64,000 bases of DNA from Mesocentrotus franciscanus (GCA_037976565.1 CP137672.1:34054737-34118736), one strand, 5' to 3'. Counted from the stretch's first letter, positions 48,078 to 60,185 are shown. Made by a program: numbers and translations. Notes: generated by a model from the letters alone, not told the origin.

Positions 48078-48713
48078 AGGCGCGGATCCAGGGGGGGGGG
48101 CGAGTGGGCCTTACCCCACCGCAAAGAAAAACAAAAAAAAGAGAGAGAGAGAGAGAGAAGGAAAAGAAGGGAAAGGGAAAGAGGAGAGAAAGGGAAAGAA
48201 AGAAGAGGAAGAAGAAAAGAAAATGGGGAGATCGGAGGCGCCTTGCCTCCCAGGCTGTTGCCCCCATCAAAAAAATAAGAGAGAAGGAAGGAAAGGGAAA
48301 GCAAAAAGGAAAAGAGGAGATAAAGGGAACAACAACAAAAAAAAAAAGAGGAAGGAGAAAAGAAAAGAAGGGGGATATCATTTGCAATTTTCCCAAAGGC
48401 CTTTGCCTCTCATCCCCGCCAAAAAAATAGAGAAGGGAAAGAGGAGATTTAAAAGGGAACAACAAAAAAAGAGGAAGAAAAAAATAAAAGGGTGAAGAAA
48501 AGGGGAGATCAGTTGCGATTAATCCCGCCAACAACATGTGGATCGGGGGGGGGGGCGAAAGGCCCTTGCATCCCCTCCCCCCTAGCAAACCTACAAGAGA
48601 GAAAAGGAAAGGGGGAAAGGGAAGGGGGAGGGAAAGGTAAGGAAAGAAAGATAGAAAGAAGATGGGTAATGGAGATCAGTTGCGATTTTCCCGCGAACAA
48701 GGTGTAAATCGGG
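48078..48713. repeat. GA-rich segment with CAGGCGCGGATCCAGG head
   Basis: Begins caggcgcggatccagggggg, like the end of the MITE at 55111 (cagtggcggatc). It then has about 600 bp of purine-rich sequence with repeated ggggagatcagttgcgatta modules (about 48500 and 48670) shared with 37470-37640. No matching right end was found. Long open frames on both strands are compositional. Confidence 0.7.
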
Positions 48714-49059
48714 GGCACTGGCGTACTGATGGGGGGCAATTAGTGTCTTGCCAGTGTCACAATAAAATTCAAACGTGGTTGATTTCTTATTAGATACCGG
48801 TCATTTACAAATGTTGCTGAAATGACATAATTTTCCGAGATTTTTCCCTCACTTTTTAGTAAATTATACTTTTTTATGCGTTTGTTGGAAAATTACAAAT
48901 TCCTAAATTTACAGTCAGGCAAGAAATATGCTTATTTAGAGGCCTACAAGGCCCGCAGAACGACGGGGCTCCGGGCCTCGAGCTCCGCCCCCCTTTTGAA
49001 AAAAGTATACTAAAGAGAAATAGAAAGAAAGAGAGAAAGAAAGAAAGAATAGTGACCTG

Positions 49060-50330
49060 CCAGTGTCACAAAATAATGAGGTGTCAAAATATGCTCATCT
49101 GACCGTGATTAAATGCCTAAAACCCCTGAGCTTCCGGGGACTCTGTCCCATAGATTCCACCTAGGGCCCTGATGAGGGCCCCTGGATGATCATCTAACGG
49201 TAATTTAATGCCTAATACCCCCGATCTCTGGAGGCTCCGCAACTGGACCCCGCGCCAATTAGTGTCCTGCCAGTGTCACAAATTAGGTATAAAAATAAGC
49301 TCATCTGACCGTAATTAAACGCCTAAAACTCTTAAGCTTCCGGGCGCTCTGCCCCCTGGACCCTACCAATGGCCCTAAGGCGGGCCCCTGGATACTCGTT
49401 TGACCGCAATTTATTGCCTAAAACCACTGAGCTTCTGGGGGCTCTGCCCCTGGACCCCTCGCCAATTATTGACCTGCCAGTGTCACAAATAGGTTATCAA
49501 AATATGCTCATCTGACCGTAATTAAATGCCTAAAACCCCTGAGCTTCCAGGGGCACTGCCTTCTGGACCCCACCTACGGCCCTAAAACGGGCCCCTGGAT
49601 ACTCACCTGACCGTTATTCAATGCCTAAAACCCTTGAGCTTTCGGGGGCTCTGCCCCCTCGACCCCACCAGGGGCCTTAGGGCGGGCCCCTGAATGCTTA
49701 TCTGCCCGTTATAAAATGCCTGAAACCCCTGAGCTTCTAGGGGCTCCGCCCCCTGGACCCCACGCCAATTAGTGTCCTGCCAGTGTCACAAATAGGGTAT
49801 CAAAATATGCTCATCTGACCGTTATTAAATGCCTAAACACCCTGAGCTTCCAGGGGCTCTGCCCCTGGGCCTAACCAATGGCCCTAAGTCAGGCCCCTGG
49901 ATACTCACAGTAATTCCATGCCTAAAACCCCTAAGCTTCTGGGGGATCCGCCCCCTGGACCCCACGCCAATTAGTGACCTGCCAGTGTCACATATAGAGT
50001 ATCAAAATATGCTCATCTGACCGTAATTAAATACCTAAAACCCCTGAGCTTCCGGGGGCTCCGCCCCTCGACCCCATCAGGGGGCCTAAAGCGGGCCCCT
50101 GAATGCTCAATGACAGTTATAAAATGCCTCAAATTCCTAAGTTTCAGAGGGCTCAGCCCCCTGGACCCACGCCAATTAGTGACCTGCCAGTGTCACGAAT
50201 AAGGTATCAAAATATGCTCATCTGACCGTAATTAAATGCCCATACCCCCTGAGCTTTCGGTGACTCTACCCCTTGACCCCTGCCGGTGCTTTTTCCCTAG
50301 ACCCCACGCCAATTTACACTACGCTCTACC
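49060..50330. repeat. Diverged array of the 95-bp unit (copy 3)
   Basis: At least ten units with tgctcatctgaccgtaatta, aacccctgagcttccggggg and gacctgccagtgtcacaaat modules, in the same order as at 38600-39440. Confidence 0.88.
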
Positions 50331-50446
50331 TGATCGTAAATACTTTAGCCTCCCCCACCCACTTTAAAAAGCGTTCAGCGGGGCCTGCATGTAAGAGTGG
50401 GGTGATGCGGATTTTTTTGTCTGCCAGCCCCCTCATTATGCCACTG

Positions 50447-50477
<31 letters not shown>

Positions 50478-50480
50478 AAG
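50447..50480. repeat. (TAG)n microsatellite
   Basis: TAG repeats immediately after the element's right end, the probable continuation of the tract at 39609-39643. Confidence 0.85.
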
Positions 50481-50649
50481 TATTAATAGCAGCAGCAGTA
50501 TCATGATAATAAGGTGATCTGACGCGTAACGTAGCAGATCACCTTTTGATTTCGTCAGAATCTATCTTTTTTCCCTTTCTTTCTCTATGGATTTTGTTCG
50601 CTACATATATCATGAATGACATGGTTTATGACAATCAAATTTTCGTGAC

Positions 50650-51000
50650 ATTGTATTGTATTGTATTATTTATTCGGCACTTTCAAGAAATATAAAAATG
50701 AAACAATATAAACAAGGTGGTTAAAAAATTAGAATGACAAAAATTATATAGATACAAATTTTAGTAGCAATATTCTGAGTGCAACAGATGGCGGCCAGGG
50801 AAGAGGAGAGCAAACTAAATCACTGTTACCGTAAAGGTCCCTCTGCCCAACCAACTGATGCAAACAAACTGATGGTAAAAAATATAGCATAAGGACAAAT
50901 AAAGGGAGTAACAAATCAAGGATACAAAATCAAAAATTAAAAATAAAGAAAGGAGAGGCATGAGCAAATTTAATGCCAATATAAAAATTAGGTACACATT
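50650..51000 (-). mobile_element. Possible 3' end of a LINE
   Basis: On the minus strand, AATAAATAATACAATACAAT forms a polyadenylation hexamer followed by a (TACAA)n tail, the style of CR1/L2 3' ends. The upstream 300 bp are AT-rich, without a recognisable reverse transcriptase. Tentative. Confidence 0.4.
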
Positions 51001-51359
51001 ATATATGACATTAGGAAATTCACAAATTCAATAATATAATAGCGTTGTCTCTCGATAAAATTACGTTGTAATATGTTTTAAGTTTTATGTTTTTATACCG
51101 GGGTTTTCATTTACCTAATTAATTGCTATCAAAATATAATGTTCAGTAGTAACTTTGAAATATGATGATATTATTATCCAGACTAGGTCGCGTGTTTGAT
51201 TGTGCACATATATATATATAACTGAAATTGAAATTATTGAATTGGAAATGGCTTCATCAGATTTATACATTGAGGTCCAGGCACATGTGCCATATGCATA
51301 ATTATTGATCCTAACAAAGAGATTTTGGTTATTACTGATGCGTGACGTCATCTAGGCGC

Positions 51360-52436
51360 AGGGGCGGCCAAGCGACTTCCAAAGTGGGGGGGGGGGCACC
51401 AACAAAATAGGGCACTTTCTGGAAATAAGGGCACCTACAATGGGAAATCTCAAAGCGAAAATATACAATTTTGTAGACATTGGTATATACCCCTACATTG
51501 TGATTACATTATCAGGGATGATTTCAATATTTATTTCTCTTTATACATCATAAAAGATATTGCTTAAGCATCATACTTTGTAGTTGAACGTGATATGTCT
51601 GAATATTCATTTGTGAGCAAGCGAAGCGAGCAAGAATTTTTTATTTAGATTTGTGAGGTCGCGGTTCGAAAGGTTACATCTTTTAAAGGGGGAAAAAATC
51701 CCAATCCTGATGGGGTTATAAGCACATGCTCAAAACGGAAGACTGAAAAGACCTTTGATTAGTAACATAATTATATAGTTTATAAATGCGAGCGAGCTTT
51801 GGGGGAATTGGCTCTTAGTCGGCTTAAATTAGGGGCACATTTAATGGTAAGAGGAATAGGGGACACCTATCGAAAGGGATAAGACACTTATTAGAAAAGA
51901 AATGGAGCACGTGTCAAAGTACAAAGGGTGATAATCAGAGGTATAAATGAGGCACTCCTTACATCTGGAATGAGGCACTCACCAGGAATGAAAAAAAGCA
52001 CTTATGAGATTCAGAAATATGCATTTCTTAAAGGAAAAGGGGCACCCATCAGATTTTGATAGTGGCATTCATTTATAAGAGGTGAAAAGGGGATAGGTCC
52101 AACATTAGAAAGGGAAAGAGGCACGTATCATTGTTAAAAAGGAAATTATCAGAGGTTAAAAGGGGCACTTATCGCACCTGGAAAGGGGCACTGACCAGAT
52201 ATGAATATAGGGACACTTATGAGAATAAAAAAGAGGCGCTAATAATAAAGGTCGATCAGATTTTATTAAGGGTATTTATCGGAGGTGTAAGGGCGCTTTT
52301 ATGAGAAGGGGGAAGTGGCTCTTATTAAAAAGAAAAAGAGGCACATGTTAAAATAAACGGGGCACTTTTACGAAGTAATAGGGGCACTTTTCAAATTAAA
52401 AGGGGCACTTTTCCTATGTAAAAAGGGGCACTATAA
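51360..52436. repeat. Degenerate aggggcac minisatellite (left part)
   Basis: About 25 imperfect units of roughly 30-40 bp (ggggcacttatcagaggtaa) follow a GC-rich head (aggggcggccaagcgacttc). It is the reverse orientation of the 16560-17290 family. The array resumes at 57624-57670 beyond the LINE. Confidence 0.85.
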
Positions 52437-53036
52437 TTCATTTACCAAAGGTTGAATACGTGTATCAACATATGCTGATGAAGTGGGCAGAAATTATTGT
52501 CTGAAATAACAGTTATCAGACTGAACATCAAGTTGAAAACATTTCTATGAACTTGATGACAATGTAGGAACGGTTTGATAACCATGTGTACACTGGGAAG
52601 TGGGAATTATTGACTGAAAATTGATTTGCCTGATCTCAACTCTGCATTGGCTTCTTTGGATCATGAAGCTACTTGTCCCATGTGCATAACTCTGTGTAAG
52701 TACAGTACATGAGTGATTTGCTGGAATTGAGAACTATATTACGTACAGCTATAGTGATGACCAAAGAATTTCAATTGATACCATCGATCCTGTTGAGACA
52801 GTGACAATAATAGTCAATTCAGACATCATCTATTGAGCCCTGAACTTAAACCAGAAAGCCTTTGACACCAACAGCTCACTAACCCTCACTTTCTTAATTT
52901 CATCGATCCGTGAAACCAGCCTTTTGAAAGCTTATATGGTAACTTCTATTCACCGATAAACCTGCCTCTTGCCTAGGCCTACAAACCGAGGCTTTTCATA
53001 AAACTCACTAAAAAAGATAAACAAACACTCCCCACA

Positions 53037-53842
53037 ATGCCAGCAAACAAAACAAGGAAAAACACTGCTGCTGCTACTACTGAACCTCAGACTGAATCAT
53101 ATGACAACCATGATCAGATAGCTGACGAGGTACAAGACTATTTTAAAAGTAACCAATTTAACAAGATTCTTCAGACAGCACTTACGGAATCGACGAAATG
53201 TGAGGTGCAGGACCTGCGAGAGCAGTTGGGGAGAGCGGAAGGCAAAATCCTTGAGCTCGAGCATCAACTACGCTCCAAATCAGACACCATTAACATTCTT
53301 CAAGAACGGCAAGAAAGCAGCCCGGCCAGTATCGACAAGCTGAAGCAGGAGTCCAACGAGGCCGAGCAGTACTCCCGACGTACCTGTGTTCGTGTCTACG
53401 GCGTACCTGAGAACCCGGGAGAGAGGACGCCGACAAGCTGGTTCTTAATCTGGCTCGCGAGAAGCTGGACCTCAACTTGGAGCAACATGAGATTGACAGG
53501 TCTCATCGTGTTGGCGCGCCTGCAGCTGCAGGGGCACATGGCACAACTGTGAGGAGCGCTGCAAAACCAAGGCCCATCATAGTGAAGTGCACCTCGTACC
53601 GCACCAGAGAGAGGTTCTTGAAGAACCGCAGAAAGCTGAAAGGTACCCATATAGGCATAGAAGAAGATCTGACCGCAAGAAATAGGACCATCCTGTACAA
53701 AGCGAAGGAAGAAGCAAAGAAAAATGACAAGATAGATGCAGCATGGTCGACTGACGGCAGGATCATCCTGTTGCTGAAGGCAACGAACGGGAGATCTGTC
53801 AGGAAAAGAATTTGGTCGGTGAGTGATCTCTCAAAAATATGA
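53037..53842 (+). pseudogene. LINE ORF1 (coiled coil plus RRM-like), frameshifted
   Basis: The ATG at 53037 starts a Lys/Thr-rich N-terminus, then a Leu/Glu heptad coiled coil (residues about 60-110, EVQDLREQLGRAEGKILELE). YSRRTCVRVYGVPENPG then opens the RRM-like core. Near 53425-53480 the frame shifts, and the C-terminal part continues in the 53477-53842 frame with EIDRSHRVG, RPIIVKCTSYRTRERFL and IGIEEDLTARNRTI. This domain order is that of L1-ORF1p-type nucleic-acid chaperones found in L2/Jockey/CR1 LINEs. Confidence 0.85.
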
Positions 53843-54211
53843 ACTTCAAATGACATTTTACTACTTTATATAGAGACAATTATCATTCTCATGATATATC
53901 AGTTCCCACGTGTATACAGCCATCGTGAACTATTTTTTTGTATCCTTAGTATTTTTATGATAGTATTGTTCGAAATTGTATTGTATTTTTCTTGTTTCTT
54001 GTTCTTTGATGTCTTCTGAATGTAGTTGTATTTTGTGTATCAGGCGATATAATTTAACATGTAAAAATTGTTTTTTGTGTAAACTAGATGATAAATCCGA
54101 CTCAAGACTTGATAATGATACTGGTGACCTTATTGAAAATCAATATTACACTCCTTTAGAATTCCGAAATGTCTTAAAAGTTATGAACAAAATACACTCT
54201 CTCTTGCACAA

Positions 54212-57200
54212 TTTAATTGTCGCAGCTTGAAACAAAATTTTAATACATTCACAAACTGTCTTGATGTTTTTTATAAACCTTTATCATTAATTGGAGTTTG
54301 TGAAACGTGGTTGAAACCAAATGAAGAACAAGAAATATGTATTCCTTATTATAACTTTGTTGGAAATTGTCGCCTGAATAAAAGAGGGGGTTAGCGATAG
54401 CTTCAGATTTATTGGAAGATTGGATTTAGATATATTTAGTGAGGATATTGAAAGTGTATTTATTGAGGTACGTAATAAAGTGAAAAATATTATTGTTGCT
54501 GTAGTATACCGGCCTCCAAGCCATAACCTATCAAACTTTTTGTCTCAATTACAAGAATCGTTGATTAAAATAGTGCACGAAAAAGAAGAATGTATAATTA
54601 TGGGCGATGTTAATGTTGATTTCATGAAAAAAGATGAAAATATGAAAGTAATGGATTTTTTAAATAGTTTTGTTGCTTTGTCTTTTTTACCATATATTTA
54701 TAAACCAACAAGAATTACAAATGATACGGCATCAACTTTGGATCATATTTTTTTTAATAATCCCGGAAAAGTTCTAAATCAGGCATAGTGATAACAGATA
54801 TCAGTGATCATTTAACACCGTTTATTATTTTGAAGTTAAACAATTTTGATTTTGAACCCGATATTGAAGTGCGTAAAATTGATTTTAGTGAAGAAAATGT
54901 GATGCACTTTTGTAGTGAGTTAAAGAAAGTTAAATGGGAACGACTTAATTATATTCATGATGCGAATGATAGATACAATTATTTTTTCAAATTATATAAG
55001 GATACTTATGATGAATGTTTTCCTGTTAAATTAGTTAAAAATAAAAACAAAATTGATAAGCCTTGGGTAACAAAAGAGGTAATCAAGCTAAGTAAACGTA
55101 AGCATATATTCAGTGGCGGATCAGGGGGGGGGCCCGGGCCCCTCCCCTAGCCCCCAAAACAGGTAAAAACACCCTTTTTTGAAAGAAAGAAGAAGATGGG
55201 CCCCCTCCCCTGGCGCCCAAGGGGTGGCGGTGGAAAAAATAACCCTTCCCGTAGGAAAATTGTGCTCACTACCTCCCCCCCCTCCCCCCTTTTTAGGCCC
55301 CCTCCCTTGCCGCCGGCTGGATCCGCCCCTGCATATATTATATCGTAAATACCTTAGAAACTCTACCATTTTACGTGAAATGGCATATAAAGAATGCAGG
55401 AATGTCTTAAATAATTTAATACGGGAAAATAAACGTGCATACTATGACTCTAAGTTTGATAATGTTCGTAATAATGTGAAAGCAACATGGAAACTTATTA
55501 ATACAATTTTAAATAAGAAAACATTAAAGCATGGGGTCAATGATATTGAAGTTGATGGTGAAAAGATTATTGATAAACAAAGAATTGTAAATGTATTTAA
55601 TTCTTATTTTTGTACAATCGGGCAAAAACTACAGCAAAGTATTGATAATTTGATAACCTGCAATATTGAATCAACGAAATATGACGAGTACTTGAAGGGT
55701 AACTTTTTGAATTCATTGTTTTTACGGCCTGTTACTAACGCAGATATTATTAATGTGGTTTTGAATTTTGATGAAAATAAAAGTCCAGGGTATGATGAAA
55801 TTCACCCTAAGGTATTGAAAAACTCAATTTATATGATTGTTACACCTTTGTGCAATATTTTAAATTTGTGTTTTGAAAAAGGTATTTTCCCCGATGCTCT
55901 AAAAATTGCAAAGGTGATTCCCGTTTTAAAAAAAGGCAATAAATCATTTTAAAATAATTACAGGCCGATATCCGTGTTATCTGTTTTTAGCAAAATATTT
56001 GAAAAGATTTTATGTGATCAATTGACTCGTTTTATTAGTAAAAATAATATTTTGTATGAAAATCAATTAGCTTTTAGAAAAGGATATAGTACTTGCCATG
56101 CTCTTCTTGATATTATTGATAAAGTTGCGAATGCTTTTGAACTTAATGAATTTGTAATTGGTGTATTTTTAGACTTATCCAAAGCTTTTGATTGTATTGA
56201 TCATAATATTGTAACAAATAAGTTATTTTTTATGGTATAAGAGGAATTCCTCTCCTCTTATTTAAAAGCTATTTATCAAACCGAAAACAATACGTTAGCT
56301 TGGGTAAATATTACTCTGATCACAATACTATTTTAACTGGTGTGCCGCAAGGTTCTAATCTTGGCCCGCTCTTGTTTTTACTGTATATCAATGACTTGCC
56401 ATCTGTAAGTAACATTTTATCCTCTATTTTATTTGCTGATGACACCACTTTGTTTTTATCTGGTAAAGACCCCGTAGAAGTAAATATTTTATTAAATTCT
56501 GAAATTGTTAAAATACATATGTGGTTCCTTGCCAATAAATTGTTGATTAATTTTGAAAAAAACAAACTATGTAATTTTTAAAACAAGAAATAAATATGTA
56601 AATGAAGCTGCTATTAATATTTGTATAAATAGTAAAGAAATTAAGCAAGTACACCAAGTAACCTTTTTAGGTGTCATTATTGATGAAAACTTAACTTGGA
56701 AGGACCACATTAATTATATTTCTAACAAGCTTTCAAAGGTCATTGGTGTTCTAAATAGACTCAAAGATATTTTACCATTGCGCATACCTGTAAATTTGTA
56801 TAACACTATGATTTTGCCTTATTTTAACTACTGTATTATTGTATGGGGCAATTGCACTTCGTATTTGCTTCAAAAGCTATTTTTATTACAAAAAAGAGCC
56901 GTCAGGGTTATAACAAACTCATATTATAGAGCACATACAGGTACATTATTTTTTAAGTTTAATAAGTTTTTAAAACTTTATGATTTATATGATTTAAGTA
57001 TTGGAGCTTTTATGTTCTCTTACATGTACAGTATAACTACTTTACCTAATTGTTTTAATGATTATTTTATTTTTAATAGAGATATAAATCAATATAGTAC
57101 TAGAAATTCAAACAAACTTTATGTTCCTTCATTTCGCTATAATTTGTCAAGAACAGTTATTAAATATAAAGGATCCGTTATTTGGAACAACTTACCAGAT

Positions 57201-57284
57201 TCTCTCAAAGGATGTCCAACATTATCTAGTTTTAAGCATAAATTTAAACACAAACAAATAGCAGGTTACAATATATTTATTTAG
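54212..57284 (+). pseudogene. LINE ORF2 (endonuclease plus reverse transcriptase), broken
   Basis: The endonuclease begins near FNCRSL and CETWL (catalytic Glu, about 54300). It continues with VVYRPPS, MGDVNVDF and TASTLDHIFF (54420-54788) and, after a stop, ISDHLTPF (54788-). The reverse transcriptase has YRPISVLSVFSKIFE (about 55962), GVFLDLSKAFD (about 56160), GVPQGSNLGPLLFLLY (about 56338) and LFADDTTLF (about 56428). The C-terminal region WGNCTSYLLQKLFLLQKRAV ends at 57284. Frameshifts or stops lie near 54390, 54786, 55950, 56238 and 56575, and a MITE sits at 55111-55331. Confidence 0.9.
55111..55331. mobile_element. 221-bp hAT-like MITE inside the LINE
   Basis: Begins CAGTGGCGGATC and ends GGATCCGCCCCTG (inverted, with one or two mismatches). 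It is flanked by a perfect 8-bp duplication CATATATT (55103-55110 and 55332-55339). The body is G/C homopolymer-rich and non-coding. The LINE reading frame resumes (LYRKYLRNSTIL) directly after it. It is younger than the LINE. Confidence 0.93.
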
Positions 57285-57623
57285 CTTTATTTAATTCTGC
57301 CTGTCCTATGTATGTGTGTATGTATGTCTCAGTTAATGTAATGTCTATATTGTCAATATTTGCTTTATTGAAGATTTTACTTATGGGTTTGTAGAAAAAG
57401 GGGACTAGCCTAGATAGGTCAATGGCCTTTTCTGGTCCCTCACATCCCTACCCTACCCATTAATTATTTTTAGTGTTACTGTTGTTGTATTGTTGTTATT
57501 GCATTACATATTTTATATATATTGCATTTTATATTATAGTACTGTATTTGAATGTTATATTGTTGTAAATTTTGTATTGGATGTGAAATAAACTGAACTT
57601 GAACATGAACTTGAACTTCTTAC

Positions 57624-57719
57624 AAGTTAAAGGGGCACTTTTCCTATGTAAAAAGGGGTACTTGAAAAAGTGGGGGGAGGGTACTGTTAGAATGATTTGG
57701 CGTCAACCGTTAAGTGCCA
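57624..57719. repeat. Remainder of the aggggcac minisatellite
   Basis: aaaggggcacttttcctatg and gtggggggagggtactg: the right-hand continuation of the array interrupted by the LINE. Confidence 0.7.
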
Positions 57720-58257
57720 CTTAAAGATACTATGTCCCTTTTGCAGCCAACATCAAAATCTGTAGAACTTTGCAGGAATTATGATTATGACATGTATGTC
57801 CTATCTGTTAAATTTAAACGTTAGCAGTGTCCTAATATTCAAATTATGCAAGGAAACCCGTTTACTTGCTAGACTTCACTGTCAGACACTATTGAGTGAC
57901 TGACTGGCTTTTTCATCTTTGGTAATAACATACATAAAATGAGCTGTAAAGGGTACATGAGCATTTGTCTACATCAATAACCCACTTCTTGTAATGGCCA
58001 AAATTAAACTGATTGAATCTTTGCGCAGCATAAAACGTACGACCATTCGGTACAATGGTCTGAAAATCAGACTATTACTTACTGGCTCTATAGCTCCTAA
58101 GTCGATTCGACAACTAATAGTCGTTATTTTCCCACTTAAAGACATTTTCAAGCCCCCTTTTTTTAGGAAAGTTCTAAATTAGTATTGTCTTTCAAATGCC
58201 GTTGGAATTTAACCTTTTCATTTTTTTGGCCTGCAAATGGGACATAGTACCTTTAAA
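57720..58257. mobile_element. MITE with CTTAAAGATACTATGTCCC ends
   Basis: The left cttaaagatactatgtccc..ttgcagcc and the right ggcctgcaaatgggacatagtacctttaaag form a TIR of about 28 bp. The 538-bp body has no domain. TTAAAG ends resemble 18291-18734, but the inner sequence differs. Confidence 0.85.
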
Positions 58258-58314
58258 GGAAAACAATTGAATTTGATTCGATTAGGTAATATATTTGCCG
58301 TTGTTGTTTTGGAT

Positions 58315-58700
58315 GTATCTCGTCTATCCCTACTCTGATGTCTCACATATTTTAATGAGTTGTCGCTAAGACTCTATCTACAACTGTTCTACGATTCAAG
58401 TTTTGATAAGAAGAGGGGATCGTGGTCAAAATTCCGGTGAAGACTGCAAAATCTGTCTTATGGTATCCACTTGTACGTCTTATATGGATGGAGGGTGGGA
58501 TTTTTTTTCAAAGTCCGAATTTCTCATTGACTCTGTGTTATTAGATGATCGGCTGTGTAGTGTAGCAAACGAGCTTGTACATACTGATAGGCGTGTTATA
58601 TGAGTGGAGGATGGGAATCTTAAAAAAAAAAAATCTCCCATTGAGTTTCTATACGTGTTATATCTAATTCCTCTCTTTGACGAATTCAATGTCTAGTTGT
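58315..58700. repeat. Dispersed repeat related to 36085-36290
   Basis: tctcgtctatccctactctg, ctacaactgttctacgattc and ctgcaaaatctg follow in the same order as in the 36-kb copy. A tandem echo (tatatggatggagggtggga, then tatatgagtggaggatggga) lies at 58480-58620. A (TTA)n run follows at 58695-58715. Confidence 0.75.
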
Positions 58701-58936
58701 TATTATTATTATTATTGATGCTCAAAGAAGAATATATACGTACAGATGAAAACATAATGCTCATACAAAAATGTATTATGAAGAAGAAAAAAATATTGCT
58801 TATAGAAGTTAGTTAAGTTTCACCTCATATCAAAAGATAATATGAATTTATATTACTGTCTTTATTGTGCTTTGTGTGCGTTGTAATGCTTCATTGATGT
58901 TTGTGTGCTGTGATCGTTTGTCCAGGACCCTCTTAA

Positions 58937-59693
58937 CCCTAATAAGGTCGGGCTATTTGAGTTCTTAATACGGCCTGGGGGCATTATGGCCCCCTAATAT
59001 CTCGGCCGTGAAACAGCCGATCGCCGCGAAAATTTGCATGCATGTCAAGTGAAGTGTATAGAATAATATAGCAATTTCAATTTTTTGAAAAAATTACTCA
59101 TTTGCATATTTATGGTAAATTATTCAAATAAGGTCCCCCCCAAAAAAAAAAAATCATATTTTTACCCATAAATCATATATTCTAAATAGTTGAGCTTTCT
59201 TTTCCACTATATATATTTGTTAGACGATTTGGAATAATAATACGACAAAAAAAATTGGAAGAGCCAGGTTATTCCTTATGTTATCTCTTGTTTTGATAAT
59301 TTCTTATGTATTTCATTGTTTTTTAACTTGTGTATTTCATTGTTTTTGTTGTTTTATTTCATTTCTAACTATAATTCAACTATTTTTACCCCCAAAACAA
59401 ACACCTAAACTTTAAACAAGACCAAATAACCAATGTTTTATCTCTTTTTAGGAAAAATGATATTTCAATATGTTTTGTACACAAATCACGAAAATGAGCG
59501 ATTTTCGGGCCGACATGTCAAGACAAAAGGTCACGTGATTTTGTAACGGTAGGTCCGATTTTCATTTTTTTTTTTTAAAGATGCCCAAGACTCGAAAGAA
59601 TAAAGTCATGAAGCGGCGGGGCGTCATCCGTATGCGTTCCCGAACAATCAGAAAAATCGCGGAGGGGCATAATGGCCCCCGGCCTTATTAGGG
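58937..59693. mobile_element. piggyBac-like MITE
   Basis: TTAA | CCCTAATAAGG ... CCTTATTAGGG | TTAA: TTAA target duplications (58933-58936, 59694-59697) directly flank 11-bp perfect TIRs starting CCC, as in piggyBac-superfamily transposons. Subterminal inverted repeats gggggcattatggccccc/gaggggcataatggccccc follow. The 757-bp body has no transposase. Confidence 0.92.
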
Positions 59694-59764
59694 TTAAACC
59701 GTGAAGATGGGACCCTGAATGAATAAACTGAAATACAAACATGAATGAATAATGTGCCGACTCC

Positions 59765-60010
59765 ACATGGCTAAAGTGCTCCAAAAAGAGAAGAAAAGTA
59801 AGAGCATGAAAAAAAAAACACACACACGCGCGCGCACACTCCCTCACACAAATGAAAAAACTAATATCTAAAAAGGTCGACCGGAAAGAAATATTTACCG
59901 GCTTATGTACTATAAAAAGAGAAGAAAAGTAAGGGCATGAAAAGACACACAATACAAGAATACACACACACACAAATGAAACAATTACGTCTAAAAAAAT
60001 CGACTGGAAA
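59765..60010. repeat. Tandem duplication of about 135 bp with (CA)n
   Basis: aaaaagagaagaaaagtaag at 59783 and 59917 starts two similar halves. Each contains an (AC)n/(GC)n run, acaaatgaaa and tcga(c/t)(c/t)ggaaagaa. Confidence 0.8.
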
Positions 60011-60185
60011 GAATTATATACCTCTCTTTAGAAATCTAGCCATCTGATTGGTCGAAATTGGAGTCTTGATTTTAGCCATGCCCGTAAAGGAACTAACAAT
60101 GCCAGTAACGGTCAATAGTTTATGAGTGAGATTCCTGTTGCCTACGGAGCCCGAGAGGGGACATGCATGAACATTTTTTTTTAGT

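Larger units (their letters stand above)
39644..50446. mobile_element. Composite hAT-like element (copy 3) split by an SGNH-containing block
   Basis: Left end CACTGGCGTAACCCCC at 39644 after (TAG)n; right end TTATGCCACTG at 50436-50446 followed by (TAG)n. The left 200 bp (attaaaccatgactcatttt) resembles the start of copy 2. The 48120-48740 GA-rich segment and the 48714 cactggcgtactgatggg restart match copy 2 at 37380-37690. It is inferred to be one element interrupted by foreign DNA, which is over-represented here by the assembly overlap. Confidence 0.55.
52437..57623 (+). mobile_element. Near full-length CR1/L2-like LINE
   Basis: About 5.2 kb. It has a 5' UTR of about 600 bp, ORF1 (53037-53842), an ORF2 with apurinic-like endonuclease and reverse transcriptase, and a 3' UTR ending in aataaactgaacttg and (TGAACT)n-like repeats. 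ttaaaggggcacttttccta..aaaaagggg lies on both sides (52399-52434 and 57624-57655), compatible with a target duplication of about 35 bp or with adjacent minisatellite units. Several frameshifts and an inserted MITE make it inactive. Confidence 0.92.

Noticed and set aside
48043..48588. Long frames on both strands rich in Lys/Glu/Arg or Ser/Phe/Pro
   Set aside because: GA-rich low-complexity segment of a composite element.
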